From Henckelia pumila (lineage: Eukaryota > Streptophyta > Magnoliopsida > Lamiales > Gesneriaceae), in contig NW_027331831.1 of NCBI RefSeq assembly GCF_033568475.1, positions 11,780,001 to 11,844,000 of the forward strand: 64,000 nucleotides of DNA. Direction: 5' to 3'. Under the pieces are notes generated by a model, which saw only the letters and a list, made by a program, of their open reading frames with translations, was not told where the DNA came from and did not search any database. Shown here piece after piece: positions 25,092 to 35,577 of the stretch (within the stretch, counting starts at the first letter, position 1; every line of letters starts with the position of its first letter). Both the position numbers and the translations under genes were made by a program.

Positions 25092-25262
25092 AAACTCTTG
25101 TGAGACGGTTTCATAGGTTTATTTTGTGAGATAGATTTTTTATTTAGATCATCCATGAAAACTTTATTTTTATACCAAAAATATTGTGTTTTATTGTAAT
25201 ATGGATAAAGTTTACATGTCTCACGAAAAATGATCCTTGAAATTGTCTCACAATACATACTC
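25092..25262. repeat. Best copy of the GTGAGACGG dispersed repeat
   Basis: AACTCTTGTGAGACGGTTTC opens the unit and ATTGTCTCACAATACATACT closes it. TTTGTGAGATAGATTTTTTA and ATGTCTCACGAAAAATGATC lie inside. The inverted GTGAGAC/GTCTCAC motifs suggest a miniature transposon family. Fragments occur at 8440-8650 and 11935-12035. Confidence 0.55.
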
Positions 25263-25391
25263 AAATGAAAATGTTTGAAATTGTAAATATTTGGGAAAAT
25301 TTGGCAACATAACATCGGTCAAACTTTATTTTTTAAAAAAACTTAAAAGATTTGATAGGTGCTACTCATATCTACAAGATGTACTTTTTTT

Positions 25392-25490
25392 TCGAGAGCT
25401 CATCGCATAATAATTTTCAAAGTGAAGAGTGTTTGACTTTGGACAATTATGAGATGAGTGACCATTGAGATGTTTCTCAAGGTGCATATG
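25392..25490 (+). repeat. 5S-rRNA-like segment in the left Cassandra LTR
   Basis: More decayed than the right copy, but GACAATTATGAGATGAGTGACC-like text (about 25440-25461) sits in the same place relative to the repeat end. Confidence 0.55.
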
Positions 25491-25847
25491 AGTGAGAGAT
25501 ATAAGCATGTCGAAAAGAACAATGTTGGTAAAATCCTCAAATTTGAGGCATTACATTTGATATCAGAATCGACATCTCTTAGTATAGTGTGGTTCGGGGA
25601 TGAACCAAGCGAAAACTGGTGAAATATGACCCTCGAGGTTGAAAAGTAGGCGGGGTGATCGACGGTGCTCAGAAGTTTCATTGACAAGAAACGGCTTCTG
25701 ACGGACTTTTAGGCTGAAGGAGACATGAATGAACCGATTCCACACCCGAATGAAAAAGATCTCAAGACTGTGAAGTTATGAGACTATACAGTTGAGGCTT
25801 AAAAGATATGATAGATACAAATCATATCTACAAGGTGCACATTTTTT

Positions 25848-25945
25848 TAGAGTTCATCACATAAGAACTTCAAAATTAAGCGCTCTTAACTTGAGACAAT
25901 TATAAGATGGGTGATCCATTTCTCAAGGTCCGTATGAGTAAATAT
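25848..25945 (+). repeat. 5S-rRNA-like segment in the right Cassandra LTR
   Basis: Aligns with the second half of plant 5S rRNA, including an AAGATGGGTGATCC match to the box C region. Cassandra elements are known to use this as an RNA polymerase III promoter; whether this copy still does cannot be seen. Confidence 0.65.
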
Positions 25946-26004
25946 ATAAATGCTAGAAAGACCCAAGTTGGTACAGGGGACTGTCATTAAATCTAGACGT
26001 TACA

Positions 26005-26555
26005 ATTAAGATTTATTTATATGATCATTTGCGAGAGTTGTGAAATATTTTTAAGGAAATAAATTACATGTTTTAGCCGTTTATGTTCCTTCCATTATGT
26101 GACTTAATGAGCAATTTTATTTGGGGCATCTTTGTTGGTTTTTAATAATTTAGTCATCCGGAATGAGTTAAACACGTCCTTTTATCATTATAAAATCAAT
26201 GGTTCTCCCTTTTCTTGATTATTTAGTGTATAATATATATAAATTTGGAACATTGCTATCAATAGTCAAAAAATTTCCGTGAACCATGTTTAACGTTTAT
26301 CAAGAAAAGGTTGATTTCAAAAAAAAAATTTATTACATTAGCATCCACAGTCGTTATTTTTCGATACTCATTAGATAAATCTTTAAATTAACATAATAGT
26401 CTACAAATCACATGACTAATCATATCTTGACTTCAAATTTAATATACCAAGAAGGTGTTGGATGAATAAAATGATTGAAAAATCATAAATATAGCAACAT
26501 TTCTAAAAACGCATGGATTAGAGTTTCTATTACCAGTAGCTGATTTTCACCGGAG
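26005..26555. other. Intergenic, downstream side of MIR398
   Basis: AT-rich, no reading frame of note. It could contain the 3' part of the miR398 primary transcript, which runs leftwards. Confidence 0.4.
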
Positions 26556-26559
26556 CAGA

Positions 26560-26667
26560 CGACATAGGTCGGCCCGGCGGGGTGACCTGAGAACACAGGT
26601 GAACTGCGGCTGATGCTTGAATTCGCCTGTGTTCTGAGGTTAACCCCTCCAGGATGGCCTTGCCCTT
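26560..26667 (-). ncRNA. MIR398: miR398 precursor hairpin
   Basis: A GC-rich fold-back stands out in AT-rich DNA. On the minus strand its 3' arm reads TGTGTTCTCAGGTCACCCC, then GC; the 21-base mature position is 26577-26597, reading right to left. The first 19 bases equal the miR398a sequence. The opposite arm (about 26615-26650) contains GGGGTTAACCTCAGAACACA and pairs with few mismatches, as a miR398 star strand should. The loop is about 15-25 bases. miR398 guides cleavage of Cu/Zn superoxide dismutase mRNAs, their copper chaperone CCS and related copper-protein mRNAs, and is induced by copper shortage through SPL7. A minus-strand TATAAATA lies at 26714-26721, the right distance upstream. 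The last two bases differ from the Arabidopsis forms, which is common among species. No expression can be shown from sequence alone. Confidence 0.92.
26577..26597 (-). ncRNA. MIR398: Mature miR398 position (3' arm)
   Basis: Begins with T and has 19 bases identical to miR398a. A 5' U is the usual choice of AGO1, and miR398 is known to sit on the 3' arm of its precursor, as here. Confidence 0.88.
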
Positions 26668-26713
26668 GGAATACAATTAGTTTTCTATTGGGAGGTATTT
26701 TTTTTTATTAATT

Positions 26714-26721
26714 TATTTATA
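26714..26721 (-). promoter_or_regulatory. Likely TATA box of MIR398
   Basis: The minus strand reads TATAAATA about 50 bases before the hairpin, which would put the transcript start close to the precursor. Only one GTAC core, the SPL7 copper-response motif, occurs in the next 700 bases (27326-27329). A CACGTG G-box lies at about 27310-27315. Confidence 0.5.
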
Positions 26722-27900
26722 AGAGTTAGACTAAGGACACTATGTTGTCATATTATCGACAGTATTATCTCATGACCCACACATTCATATACGTGGACAC
26801 TGGACATTATATTAGCTTCAAAATTATTATTGTTATTAATATCTCTTCACCCACGATTCGTGCATACTAAAAAAAAAAGTATTGAAATTTGTAAAACAAT
26901 TAAATAATTAAAAGTAAAAAAAAACATGTTTTTTTTCTTTTTAAAACAATAACAAATTTTATAATATAATATATATTATTATCGTTGTTGTGATAGCGAT
27001 TAGCCGTCGTCCTCATCATCATCTTAAGCAAAATTTTACCAATAAAGGGTTCAACTTTAATAAGATATATATAGCAAGATTATAATTAGTGATATTGGTC
27101 AATTCCAATAATAAATTATATTTATTTCGATATTAATAATTATAAGACCGATAATTTGCCTCATTAGTTGATTGTAGTTTAATTACTCAAAATCTATAAA
27201 TCATATAATAAATGTATCTATCACATTTCATGAGTCTCCACAGATAAACAGTCTAAAAATCTCCCTGTCCATAATAATTATATCAACTTGCAATTTATAA
27301 GAATGAAACACGTGAAGTTGGTCTTGTACCAATTACAATGTTTGCCGTTTAATAAATATTATTGTTGATATCAACAATACAATTCAAATATATCAAATAA
27401 TAAGTTAGTATCATGTTTCCATCTCCCTCACTCAACCAATCCGATAAATATTTCGGCATGCTTTGAAACAGTAGATATTAAATTATAATCTATTCGTTTG
27501 GATGGGCCTTTAGAAGCCCACTCTAAAGATTACGTTAATGGGTTTTATTTGATCAGAGTATAGGCGAGTTGATAAAGTTTAAGGTTACGTTGGAAGAAAT
27601 TTTTCAGCGTTGTGGGTTTGATCTTCGTGTGAAGCATATTTTCTGCTGAAATATTGTGAGGGTTGGTCATGCTCCCTCCCTCAGGTCTTTCTCGCTCGTG
27701 CGTTCCTCAATTTAACCCCACATAAACCAATGAGCCTCTAACTTATATGAATCCTTTTTGGGGTCAACCCTTTTTTTTTTTTAAGTTAATAAGTTCCATT
27801 ATAGAGAAAGAAAAGGTCGTTTTCATAAAAAATATGGCACAGCTTGAATTTATAGTATTCAAACTTAAAAACTTATAATAAAATAATCAAAAGGGCATGA
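26722..27900. other. Intergenic, upstream of MIR398 and of the nodulin-related gene
   Basis: AT-rich with no reading frame of note. It probably holds the divergent promoters of MIR398 (leftward) and of the gene starting at 28003 (rightward). A T-run lies at about 27770-27782. Confidence 0.4.
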
Positions 27901-28002
27901 AAAAGTCAAAATGTATTGCTTCCACTTGTTCCCACCAAACAATCTCCACCACCAAACAATCTCCATTTACCTTTCCATCTTCCCTCGCCAGATTTCACTG
28001 CA

Positions 28003-28539
28003 ATGGATTTCTTGTCCAAACATGATCACGATTCCAAGCCCAAGCCCACTTCAGATCACCCCGACGATCACCACGGCCACCACAAGAAACGTTCAAACTC
28101 CGACCTTCTCAACAGCGCCAAGGTGGTGGCGGACGCCGCCAAGTCCCATCTCCGCCATGAGCCTCAGAAGCATGAAAAGGGGAAGGTCGCCGACGCGGCC
28201 GCGGATCTGCTCTGCGCCGCTTCCGATTACGGGAAGCTAGATGACAGTAAAGGAATGGGAAAGTACGTTGACAAGGCGGAGGATTATCTCCGCCAGTACC
28301 ACACGACTCACTCCACCACCACCACCGTCGTTGATTCCCACGGTAACAAAACCACCACCACCACCACCGCCACCAGCGTCACCACGGACCCTGAAAAAGA
28401 TCCCGCCGCTGGCGGCGTTGGGGACTATGTCAAGATGGCGGAAGGTTTCTTGCACAAGCCGTCTGGCGGCGGCGGTTCCGGTGGAGGACACGGCGCTGGG
28501 GATTTCATGAAGATGGCCGGGGATTTCTTGAAGAAGTAG
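28003..28539 (+). CDS. Nodulin-related protein 1-like, intronless
   Basis: A single exon of 178 residues starts at the second in-frame ATG (MDFLSKHDHDSK), which is where the conserved family begins. The upstream ATG at 27916 would only add a low-complexity leader. The sequence has a His/Asp-rich head and a block reading LLNSAKVVADAAKSHL. An Ala-rich AADLLCAASDYGKLD block and a YVDKAEDYLRQYH block follow. After a Thr-rich linker come two repeats of a short helix (GDYVKMAEGFLHK and GDFMKMAGDFLKK) separated by Gly-rich sequence. This layout matches plant nodulin-related protein 1, small soluble proteins linked by genetics to heat and ABA responses. Coding GC content is far above the surroundings. 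It runs convergently with the remorin gene 395 bases away. Confidence 0.87.
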   Translation: MDFLSKHDHDSKPKPTSDHPDDHHGHHKKRSNSDLLNSAKVVADAAKSHLRHEPQKHEKGKVADAAADLLCAASDYGKLDDSKGMGKYVDKAEDYLRQYHTTHSTTTTVVDSHGNKTTTTTTATSVTTDPEKDPAAGGVGDYVKMAEGFLHKPSGGGGSGGGHGAGDFMKMAGDFLKK

Positions 28540-28933
28540 GCGACTTTTGCATTTTGGGATTTCAATTTTGTTGGTGGAATGGAAACTCACCTTAGTTTGC
28601 TTGTTATGAATTTGTTCTTCTTTCCCTATGGTTTTGTTTTAACTTTTTGTTTTCCGAAGTTGTAATAATTGATTATTTGATTTGCGATGAGATGTATGTA
28701 AAGAACACCATCTGTCCAAATGTTTACTCTAATTGATTCAATAACTTTTCTTACAATGGACATTGAAGATTTTAATTCTTGCATTCATTTACTGATTATC
28801 TGTTTGAGGTTATTCTCTTTGATAAAAACTTCACGAATTTTTACAGCATTACCTTTTTATACACTTTCACTTGAAAACCACACATAATTTACAAGTTCTT
28901 ACAGTTTTCTATGTCTATCATCATTGATGGTAT

Positions 28934-30358
28934 TCAAAAGCACAGACATGTTGCTGGAATTTTTCCAGTTAATCTGATTTTATTGGCTTTCTCTTTCACT
29001 TTGATCTCCTCATTTCTGCGTTTTTTCTCTGCCTGTGCCCTGGCTGCTTCTGCAACTTCTCGGATTCTTGCCATGTCGGTTCGATAGCTCTCCACGGTTT
29101 TCATTCGTTTCTTATCCATTTCAGCCTGAAAGTCGTTGTATCTTGATTGTTAGATCTTAATAACCTTAGCTTCTAATGTTGATTCAGAGGGGGCTGGTGA
29201 TAAGAATGAGTACCTCTCTTCTTTCGACTTTGCGTTTCGCATTTGCCATCTTCTTAGTCTCCCACTTTTCGATTGTGTCCATCATCTTTAGGTACCTGAA
29301 ACTACTTTGTTTATATGCAAGAATTACCGAAAAACAAAGGGTCTTTAGAGATCATTAAGTTTTTTCTAAAAAATATTCTGCTATTTTATTTTAACGCTGT
29401 CTCTAAACCACTCGTTACCGCTCTCTAACGCTTGTCATCTGTTCTTTCTCCCAAGCATCTGCCATAGAATCTCTAGGTCCAGGTTTTGCTGCAGGCGTTG
29501 GTGCTCGAATCTCAGCCTTTTCGCGTCCAGTGGTGATGTTCAGATCCTTATCTGCTACAGTTGGAGGCATTTCAGGCTCAGCTGCTGGAATTTCGGGTTT
29601 GTTACTGGTTCTTTCATCTTTCTGCTCTGTATCACCGAAACTAGCTTTCTTCTTCATTGATGAAATGACACTAATTCCGGTTTCGGGCCTCGTTTTGCCT
29701 GTTGAAGTGCTTTTCGGTACCTTGATATCTTGATCTTTGAAACTTGCCTTCGAAAATTGATCTGATGCATTCATAAACATCGATTAAGGTACTTTTTGTG
29801 AATTTTTAGACATGACATGGCTCTTACCTGTAATCTTGGATGAACTTCTATGCCTTTCCGGTCTGATTCCAGGATATTCCACTTTGCTTTTCATCTTGTT
29901 TAGTGATCTATCAGGAGCATAAGATCCCATCTTTTGAGCTTCCGCCCTCGTTTCTTCGAGCGATTTGACAGCGTAGGCGGCTGCTGCTACAGCTGTGGGA
30001 TAATGAGCGCCACTGAAATCATGATCCCAACTCATCTGCCTGGACAATTGTCTTCCTATCCAACCTTGGCTTCTTTTCTTCTCTGCATCAGTTCTAATCA
30101 TATTAAAAAAACAAAATACCGAAACGAACTCATTCGCGACCCGAACCATATACCTCTAAAAGATCGGGCAGAGATCCTCTTCTCTTCTTCCATGCTGCTA
30201 CCCTCCTGTTTATCTTCTTGCCTTGTATTACCAAATATTGCCCTGGAAAAATGGTATGCAATTATGCAATTTGGAAAACTAAATATGCATTAAATTACTT
30301 TTTTAAAAAAAAATAAAATTAGCTGTGCATACATCGTGTGCTTGATCAAATTGTCCAT
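28934..30358 (-). CDS. Remorin family protein
   Basis: Six coding exons on the minus strand: 30333-30358, 30154-30242, 29828-30082, 29419-29761, 29214-29295 and 28934-29125. They close in frame to 328 residues. The first coding exon is only 26 bases (MDNLIKHT plus two bases). The N-terminal two thirds is variable and probably disordered. Residues of about 220-320 form the remorin C-terminal domain: MADAWEKEQM, then a long charged coiled coil (YLKMMDTIEKWETKK, RKVERREAEMDKKRM, ARAQAEKKRRNEE), ending GKIPATCLCF. Remorins are plant-specific plasma-membrane nanodomain proteins that scaffold signalling. The C-terminal Cys pair fits the known S-acylated membrane anchor. The exact remorin group was not assigned. 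Confidence 0.88.
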
Positions 30359-30399
30359 TATTTGAGAAAAAGGAAATGTTGTTCTTAGAAATTTTTTGG

Positions 30400-31540
30400 G
30401 TGAAGGAACAAAAGTTTGTTATTCCCACTATTTGGTTGGTATTATAAAGGAGAATCAATGCATTAAGAAGAAAGAGTAAGAAACCTTAGAGATGCTTTGC
30501 ATGGAAGGAATGGTTTTGTATCTTTAGAACACTCCATGCAAAAGGCATGCTTTTCTTCTTCTATTTTAATTTCTTAGCAGGGATAGATGGTTTTCCATTG
30601 CTTCTTCCATGCAGCGACTCTGGTTAAAGAGAATCGAACCCGTGACTTTCTCTCTGTTTGGAGAGGTTTATGCTGGCGTGGGCCAGCAATATTTAAATTT
30701 TTGTAATGATATATGATATTGGTTTGGGTTTTTATTTTTATTTTTATTTTTAAATGTTTAATTATTATAAAAAAATAATTTAGTTTTAATGTATTTGTGG
30801 TGATTTTGAATATAATTTTAGAATAAATTTATGTATACTATTTAATCTACTATAATTCTGAGCTAATATAAAGTAACTAAATTACGTTTATTTAAATAAA
30901 TTGATTATTTCTTTAAGTTAAATGAATGCAAAAAGATTATAAATTAATGTTCGATTAGTAAAAGAGTTTTTGTAAATAAAACAAATAATGGACAAAATAA
31001 CATATGATAGGTTGCATGTTTAAAATAACATATTTTGTCATAAAGTTACTTAATAGCACATTATAGAATGTATTTTAAAAATAATAAAAGAACATTAGAT
31101 TACAATACATTTTGAATATGTTATTAACATTCTTTTTATCATTATTATATCAATAGTTTATATATATATTTTTCAATATAATATTTTAAATATATTTCTT
31201 ATATATAACATAAGCTAATTTGGTAACTGATTATTAATATAATAAGACTTTAGATTACTATATGCATTATGATGCTCGTTATGTAACGTAAATATGTCAG
31301 ACAAAAAATCTACTTCATCAGTTTTAATTATATAGGTCACATTTTTTTTGTTTGTTACAAATATATAGACATCATATTTAGTAATATTTTTTATACTCAT
31401 TTATTAATATACCCCTATTACCTAGGGTCTTGAAAATTGTACAATCATTTTTTAAATACATTAAATAGAGATAAATTTAGAAGTTCGTACAAAATTTGTT
31501 TTTCCAATGATTTTATATTTTATATTAAAAAACAGAAATG
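30400..31540. other. Intergenic, no gene seen
   Basis: Holds the remorin 5' leader and promoter on the left and very AT-rich sequence on the right. A tRNA box-B-like GGGTTCGATTC stands at about 30632-30642 on the minus strand, without a foldable tRNA around it. Confidence 0.4.
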
Positions 31541-31544
31541 TTCT

Positions 31545-34088
31545 TTAAACACAAGCTGGTGCTTTAAATCCTTTAACAGTGACAAAAGCTATCGAATTGG
31601 GTGCTAATGTAACAGGAAATTTGGCGTCGGCAATTTTTGGATTCAATACAGGAATATCAAATGATTCTGTGAGCTTCAATGGAGTTCCATTCAACAACAC
31701 CACATCGCTTCGAATATTTCCATCTTTTGGAGCCAAATGGTACTCTTCCCTTTTATTGTATTGTCCAGCATACAAGTTCATGTCGTTGGTTATCGAAACA
31801 TCGAACGTAGTTGAATTCGACATGTTGATCAAAAGCACAGATATTCCTGTCTGAAAAGGCGTCACACTTTAGCAGACTTTAAGAAACTTCTTGTAAGTTG
31901 AATAAAAATGAATGATTTGGGGGAAAAAAAATCACATTTCTTGTTCGTGCATTAAACTTACTGTTTTCTTGGAGCAATGAGCGTAGGCACGCAGGAACGG
32001 GGATCCATTGTGAGAAGCAGCGAGCACGTTCTTTCCCATCAGACGACTCCATAAAAGCGCGCTATAAACGAAAATAGACTAGTACATATATAGATGATAA
32101 AAGTTACTTGAAAGAAACAATGTGGAGAATTTTCGGATTGAAACTGACCCATAATAGTCCGGATTAGGGATGAACGAAGTCGTGTTCAGTAGGCCGTAGT
32201 TTCCTCCGATTAAGGTTTGTCTGCAGAAAACCTTGTGGTTGAATCTTGATGTCATTCCCAGTTGATCCAAATACCTGTTTTCAACAAAATCTTGTTCTTA
32301 GGATCACCAAAACAATAAGAATTCTAGATCATTAACATTTTCTTATATAATTAACTCTTTTAAGTACTTCTTGCAGAGATTTCTAGCATACAGCAAGAAA
32401 GTGATGTATTATACCAAAATCCATTAACAAATGTATGTGACACTTCCTTGCCACCACTGTTGAAAGCCCCACCAGCTTCTCCAACCCATGCACCTGTCCA
32501 TGGTCCGAATGAACTGATGCTGGTGGAAATATCGCTATACGTTCTAGAGATTCGATCGAGAAAATGTGGATCTCGAATCTTGTTGATAAGACTTGGATCA
32601 TTACCTGAAGAAGATCGAATAAGTTGAAATGCGGAAATACACGAAGAAATGAGTGTAATGAACCTCGCTGAAGTACAGACCTGGCCCGAGATTATATATA
32701 TGGTGTGTTAAACCATCAACTACATTCGGTCCCGAAGCCTTAAGAAATGTGTCGAACCATTTTTTCTCGTAAAATCCAGCAGGGCCTAAAACTTTAGGTT
32801 CCGTAGTTGGATTCGGATACAAACTCTTGATTAGTTTTTTGAGTGCAATCATATCTTTGCCATATTGTTCTGCTTCTATTCGTGCAGCTACCCCACTTCC
32901 ACATAGCTCATTTCCTATAAAAAAAATAAAAATAATAATAATAAATCTATGAGGTGATACCTCTATTTGCAAGAAAGTTATGAACTTTTCTCATAGTTTT
33001 ACCAAGTTCATATGAATCAATCTTGTATCCTTTATAGGCAGTGTACTTCATGAAAGAGTAGGCGTTTCTCCAGTTCCAGCCGCCGCTGTATAGAGAACCA
33101 TTGGCTTTCTTCCTTCCAATGAGGGCATTCAAACCAAATGTAATCTTAGCCCTGCAAGAATACCATTGTTTCCTCTCAAGTACATCGGTTCATTCTTATG
33201 AAATGAAAGGAACATAACCAAGATTCTGATATTTCAATGTCTGGACATATACCCGGTTTCGCCGAATAATTTGTTCATGAGATCCCATCTATCCAATTCC
33301 AGACAACCTATTGAAAATCCAAACAGTCCATGCTCATTTCTTCTGAAATGCGGGCATTTTGTCGCGAAAGTTCCGATTTTGTACAGAACCTGATCTTGAA
33401 GTGAACCTCCAATCCTGATCCGAAGAGGGTTGAATGCTGATTCCCAGGCATAGCGAATCGAATTTCAGTCATGTGAAATCATGAAACATACTTGGTTCTC
33501 TAGATGAAAACAGTGCATACAAGCTAAAAAAATACCCATTTCCTAATGACCAAGTAACAGGGCTGGATCAGCAGGCTAGAAAGAAGTTCAAAATTTTATG
33601 CATTATTTTTGTTACAATTTACATTTCACACCACATTTCAATGTAACTCATGAGACTCATATTATAAATGTATTATATATAAAAATAGATAATGTCTTTC
33701 AACAATGATTTTAACAACTTAGCAGTAAGCCACGTCCCAAATACTAACCTTTGATGGCATTTGCCAGAATCTTGCTATTCAAATCCTGAAAGACAAAAAG
33801 GAATGAAAAGAACACAAAAATGACCACAATTTCTTCTCTATTTCACGATAAATTGAAATCAAAATTTCAAGAAAACAATACCAAATTGAGAATGCCAGCT
33901 TTTCCCCAGGGGCACTGGTTATAGTTACATTTACTTTCCGGCCACCAATCCAGTGTTGCACAAATGAAGTTATCATCTGTCTCGGCTATGGAGCTCACTC
34001 CCTTCACTGTTAACTCCACTTTTTCCGTGCACGAAACACAAGACAATAATAAAAAAACGCAGCAAATAATAACACCCTTCAACTCCAT
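31545..34088 (-). CDS. Heparanase-like GH79 beta-glucuronidase
   Basis: Nine exons: 33882-34088, 33749-33785, 33253-33436, 33003-33151, 32681-32914, 32415-32604, 32149-32274, 31962-32061 and 31545-31850. They close in frame to 510 residues, the usual family length. An N-terminal signal peptide (VIICCVFLLLSCVSC, cleaved near residue 20) points to the cell wall or secretory path. ATLDWWPESKCNYNQCPWG starts the catalytic barrel. The acid/base Glu lies in YELGNELCG (E195) and the nucleophile Glu in WVGEAGGAFNSGG (E313). The C-terminal beta domain ends in KGFKAPACV. Plant members release glucuronic acid from arabinogalactan proteins, and a Lamiales relative (baicalin glucuronidase) acts on flavone glucuronides; the substrate here is unknown. 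Both catalytic residues are present, so it looks active. Confidence 0.9.
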
Positions 34089-34663
34089 TTTCAGAAAGTT
34101 TATATCTTTGAGCCAATCTGTGGACATAAAAATTGATTGATTCAAGTGATCCAGCTCTTTTAGTCCACCCTCTTATATTCGAACGACGGTGTTCCAATAC
34201 TTGAGAAATGGTATTGTTTCCTAAAGCAACTAGAATAAAGGAGAGAACCCTTTTGGGAAAAGAAAAAAATAAACACAATAGTCAATATAATTTGACAGTT
34301 TGTTGAATTTAAAGATCACTGGTTTAGTGGTTGGATGAGTAGCATAATAATAAAAAAAAAATGAAGATTGAAAATGATAGTTGTTGGATGTGAATAAATG
34401 GAGTAGTGCATCCACTCTCATATGCCCCCATGGTCCCAAATCCATCACTTCATATCTCGGTTTGGATGTCCCCTTCCCCCTTCAAGAAAATGGAAACTGT
34501 GTGTATGTGTATTTCTTCTAAAATCTAATTCTTGAGAACGCCCCGTCTCTCCAATGCTATCGGTTATCGGTGAAATGCATTTAATTCCTATTTAAGGAAA
34601 ATAGTTAAAAATCTTACATATATATAAAAACAAATGTGCTGAAATTTTTCGATGATTTTAAGA
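34089..34663. other. Upstream region of the heparanase-like gene
   Basis: Presumed promoter and leader, minus strand. No other gene. A MITE and a Helitron lie directly beyond it. Confidence 0.4.
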
Positions 34664-34853
34664 ATAATGCTAAAGGTACAACATATATCGTGTACAACGA
34701 TATTTACAACAAATATATCGTGAGATTTTGCTATTATATCGCGATATTTTACATTCAATTTATCATGAGATTTTGATAAATGAAACTTTTTTATTGAATT
34801 TTTTGTGTTGTACAAATTGATGTACAAATTTGGTTGTACATGTAGCATTGCTC
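34664..34853 (-). mobile_element. Tourist-like MITE, copy B
   Basis: Homologous to copy A at 10411-10593 but reversed. The plus strand starts GAATAATGCTA and ends TAGCATTGCTC, with the same paired TTGTACA and ATATCGCGATAT motifs inside. It lies about 600 bases upstream of the heparanase-like gene. The target duplication is not clear at this copy. Confidence 0.62.
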
Positions 34854-35577
34854 TTTATAAAATCTATATATATCTATATCTATACCTATATTATTATATA
34901 TAAAAGCTGATTTATTGCTATTTACAGTAAAATCCTGGCAAAATCTTGTCCATAAAAATGGAAATAAAATTTATTTAATTTTATATATATAATTAAATTT
35001 GCTTTATAAATGACTTATGCTAAGACGGAAAAAAAATTAATACTTAACACTATAAATTTTTTTAATGGAGATAAATTTGCCAAAAAGTTTGCTTCAAATC
35101 AAAATTTGAAAAATTACCATATATATTCAAAATCTTCAATAAATGATATATATATATAATAAAACATTGAATTTTATCAAAAGATATAAAAAAATCAATC
35201 AATCTAATTCAAAAAACAAAATGTCCTTATACATCTATGATACACGATAAATGTTAAATATACATACATATTTATATATATTTATTTATATTTATATGTA
35301 TATATATTTTACAAAATTTTGCTATTTTATCATATATGTATGTATATATTTATATAAAATATATATACATATAAATATAAATAAATATATATAAATTTTG
35401 CTATTTTATCATATATGTATGTATATATTTATATAAATATGTATATAATATAATCGAAATATTCGATAAATGATATATATTTTACCAAATTTTGCAATTT
35501 TGCCATATTTGTATGTACGTGTATATAGATACGTAGGTATGTAATATATATATATATATATATAATATATATATAGA

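Larger units (their letters stand above)
25342..26004 (+). mobile_element. Cassandra-type TRIM retroelement
   Basis: Two diverged direct repeats, 25342-25555 and 25798-26004, end in TTACA and flank an internal region of about 240 bases. A degenerate primer site (TTGATATCAGAATCG) follows the left repeat at about 25556. Both repeats carry sequence alignable with 5S rRNA. In the right copy, CATAAGAACTTC, TTAAGCG and AAGATGGGTGATCC line up in order with the 5S parts CATCAGAACTCC, TTAAGCG and AGGATGGGTGACC. A 5S-derived LTR is the defining mark of Cassandra elements. It has no coding capacity and, from the differences between repeats, is old. No clear target duplication was found. Confidence 0.7.

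Noticed and set aside
28237-28590. Minus-strand and alternative plus-strand frames over the nodulin-related gene
   Set aside because: Gly- and Pro-rich shadows of the Thr/Gly-rich coding sequence.
30600-30690. tRNA-like or SINE-like sequence with GTCACGGGTTCGATTC on the minus strand
   Set aside because: The box-B match is good, but the T-stem does not pair well and no A-box, anticodon arm or acceptor stem can be built around it.
32947-33132. Heparanase exon extended to KTMRKVHNFLANRG
   Set aside because: This is intron read-through; splicing at CTTG|GTAAAA joins YELG to NELCG and restores the conserved acid/base motif.
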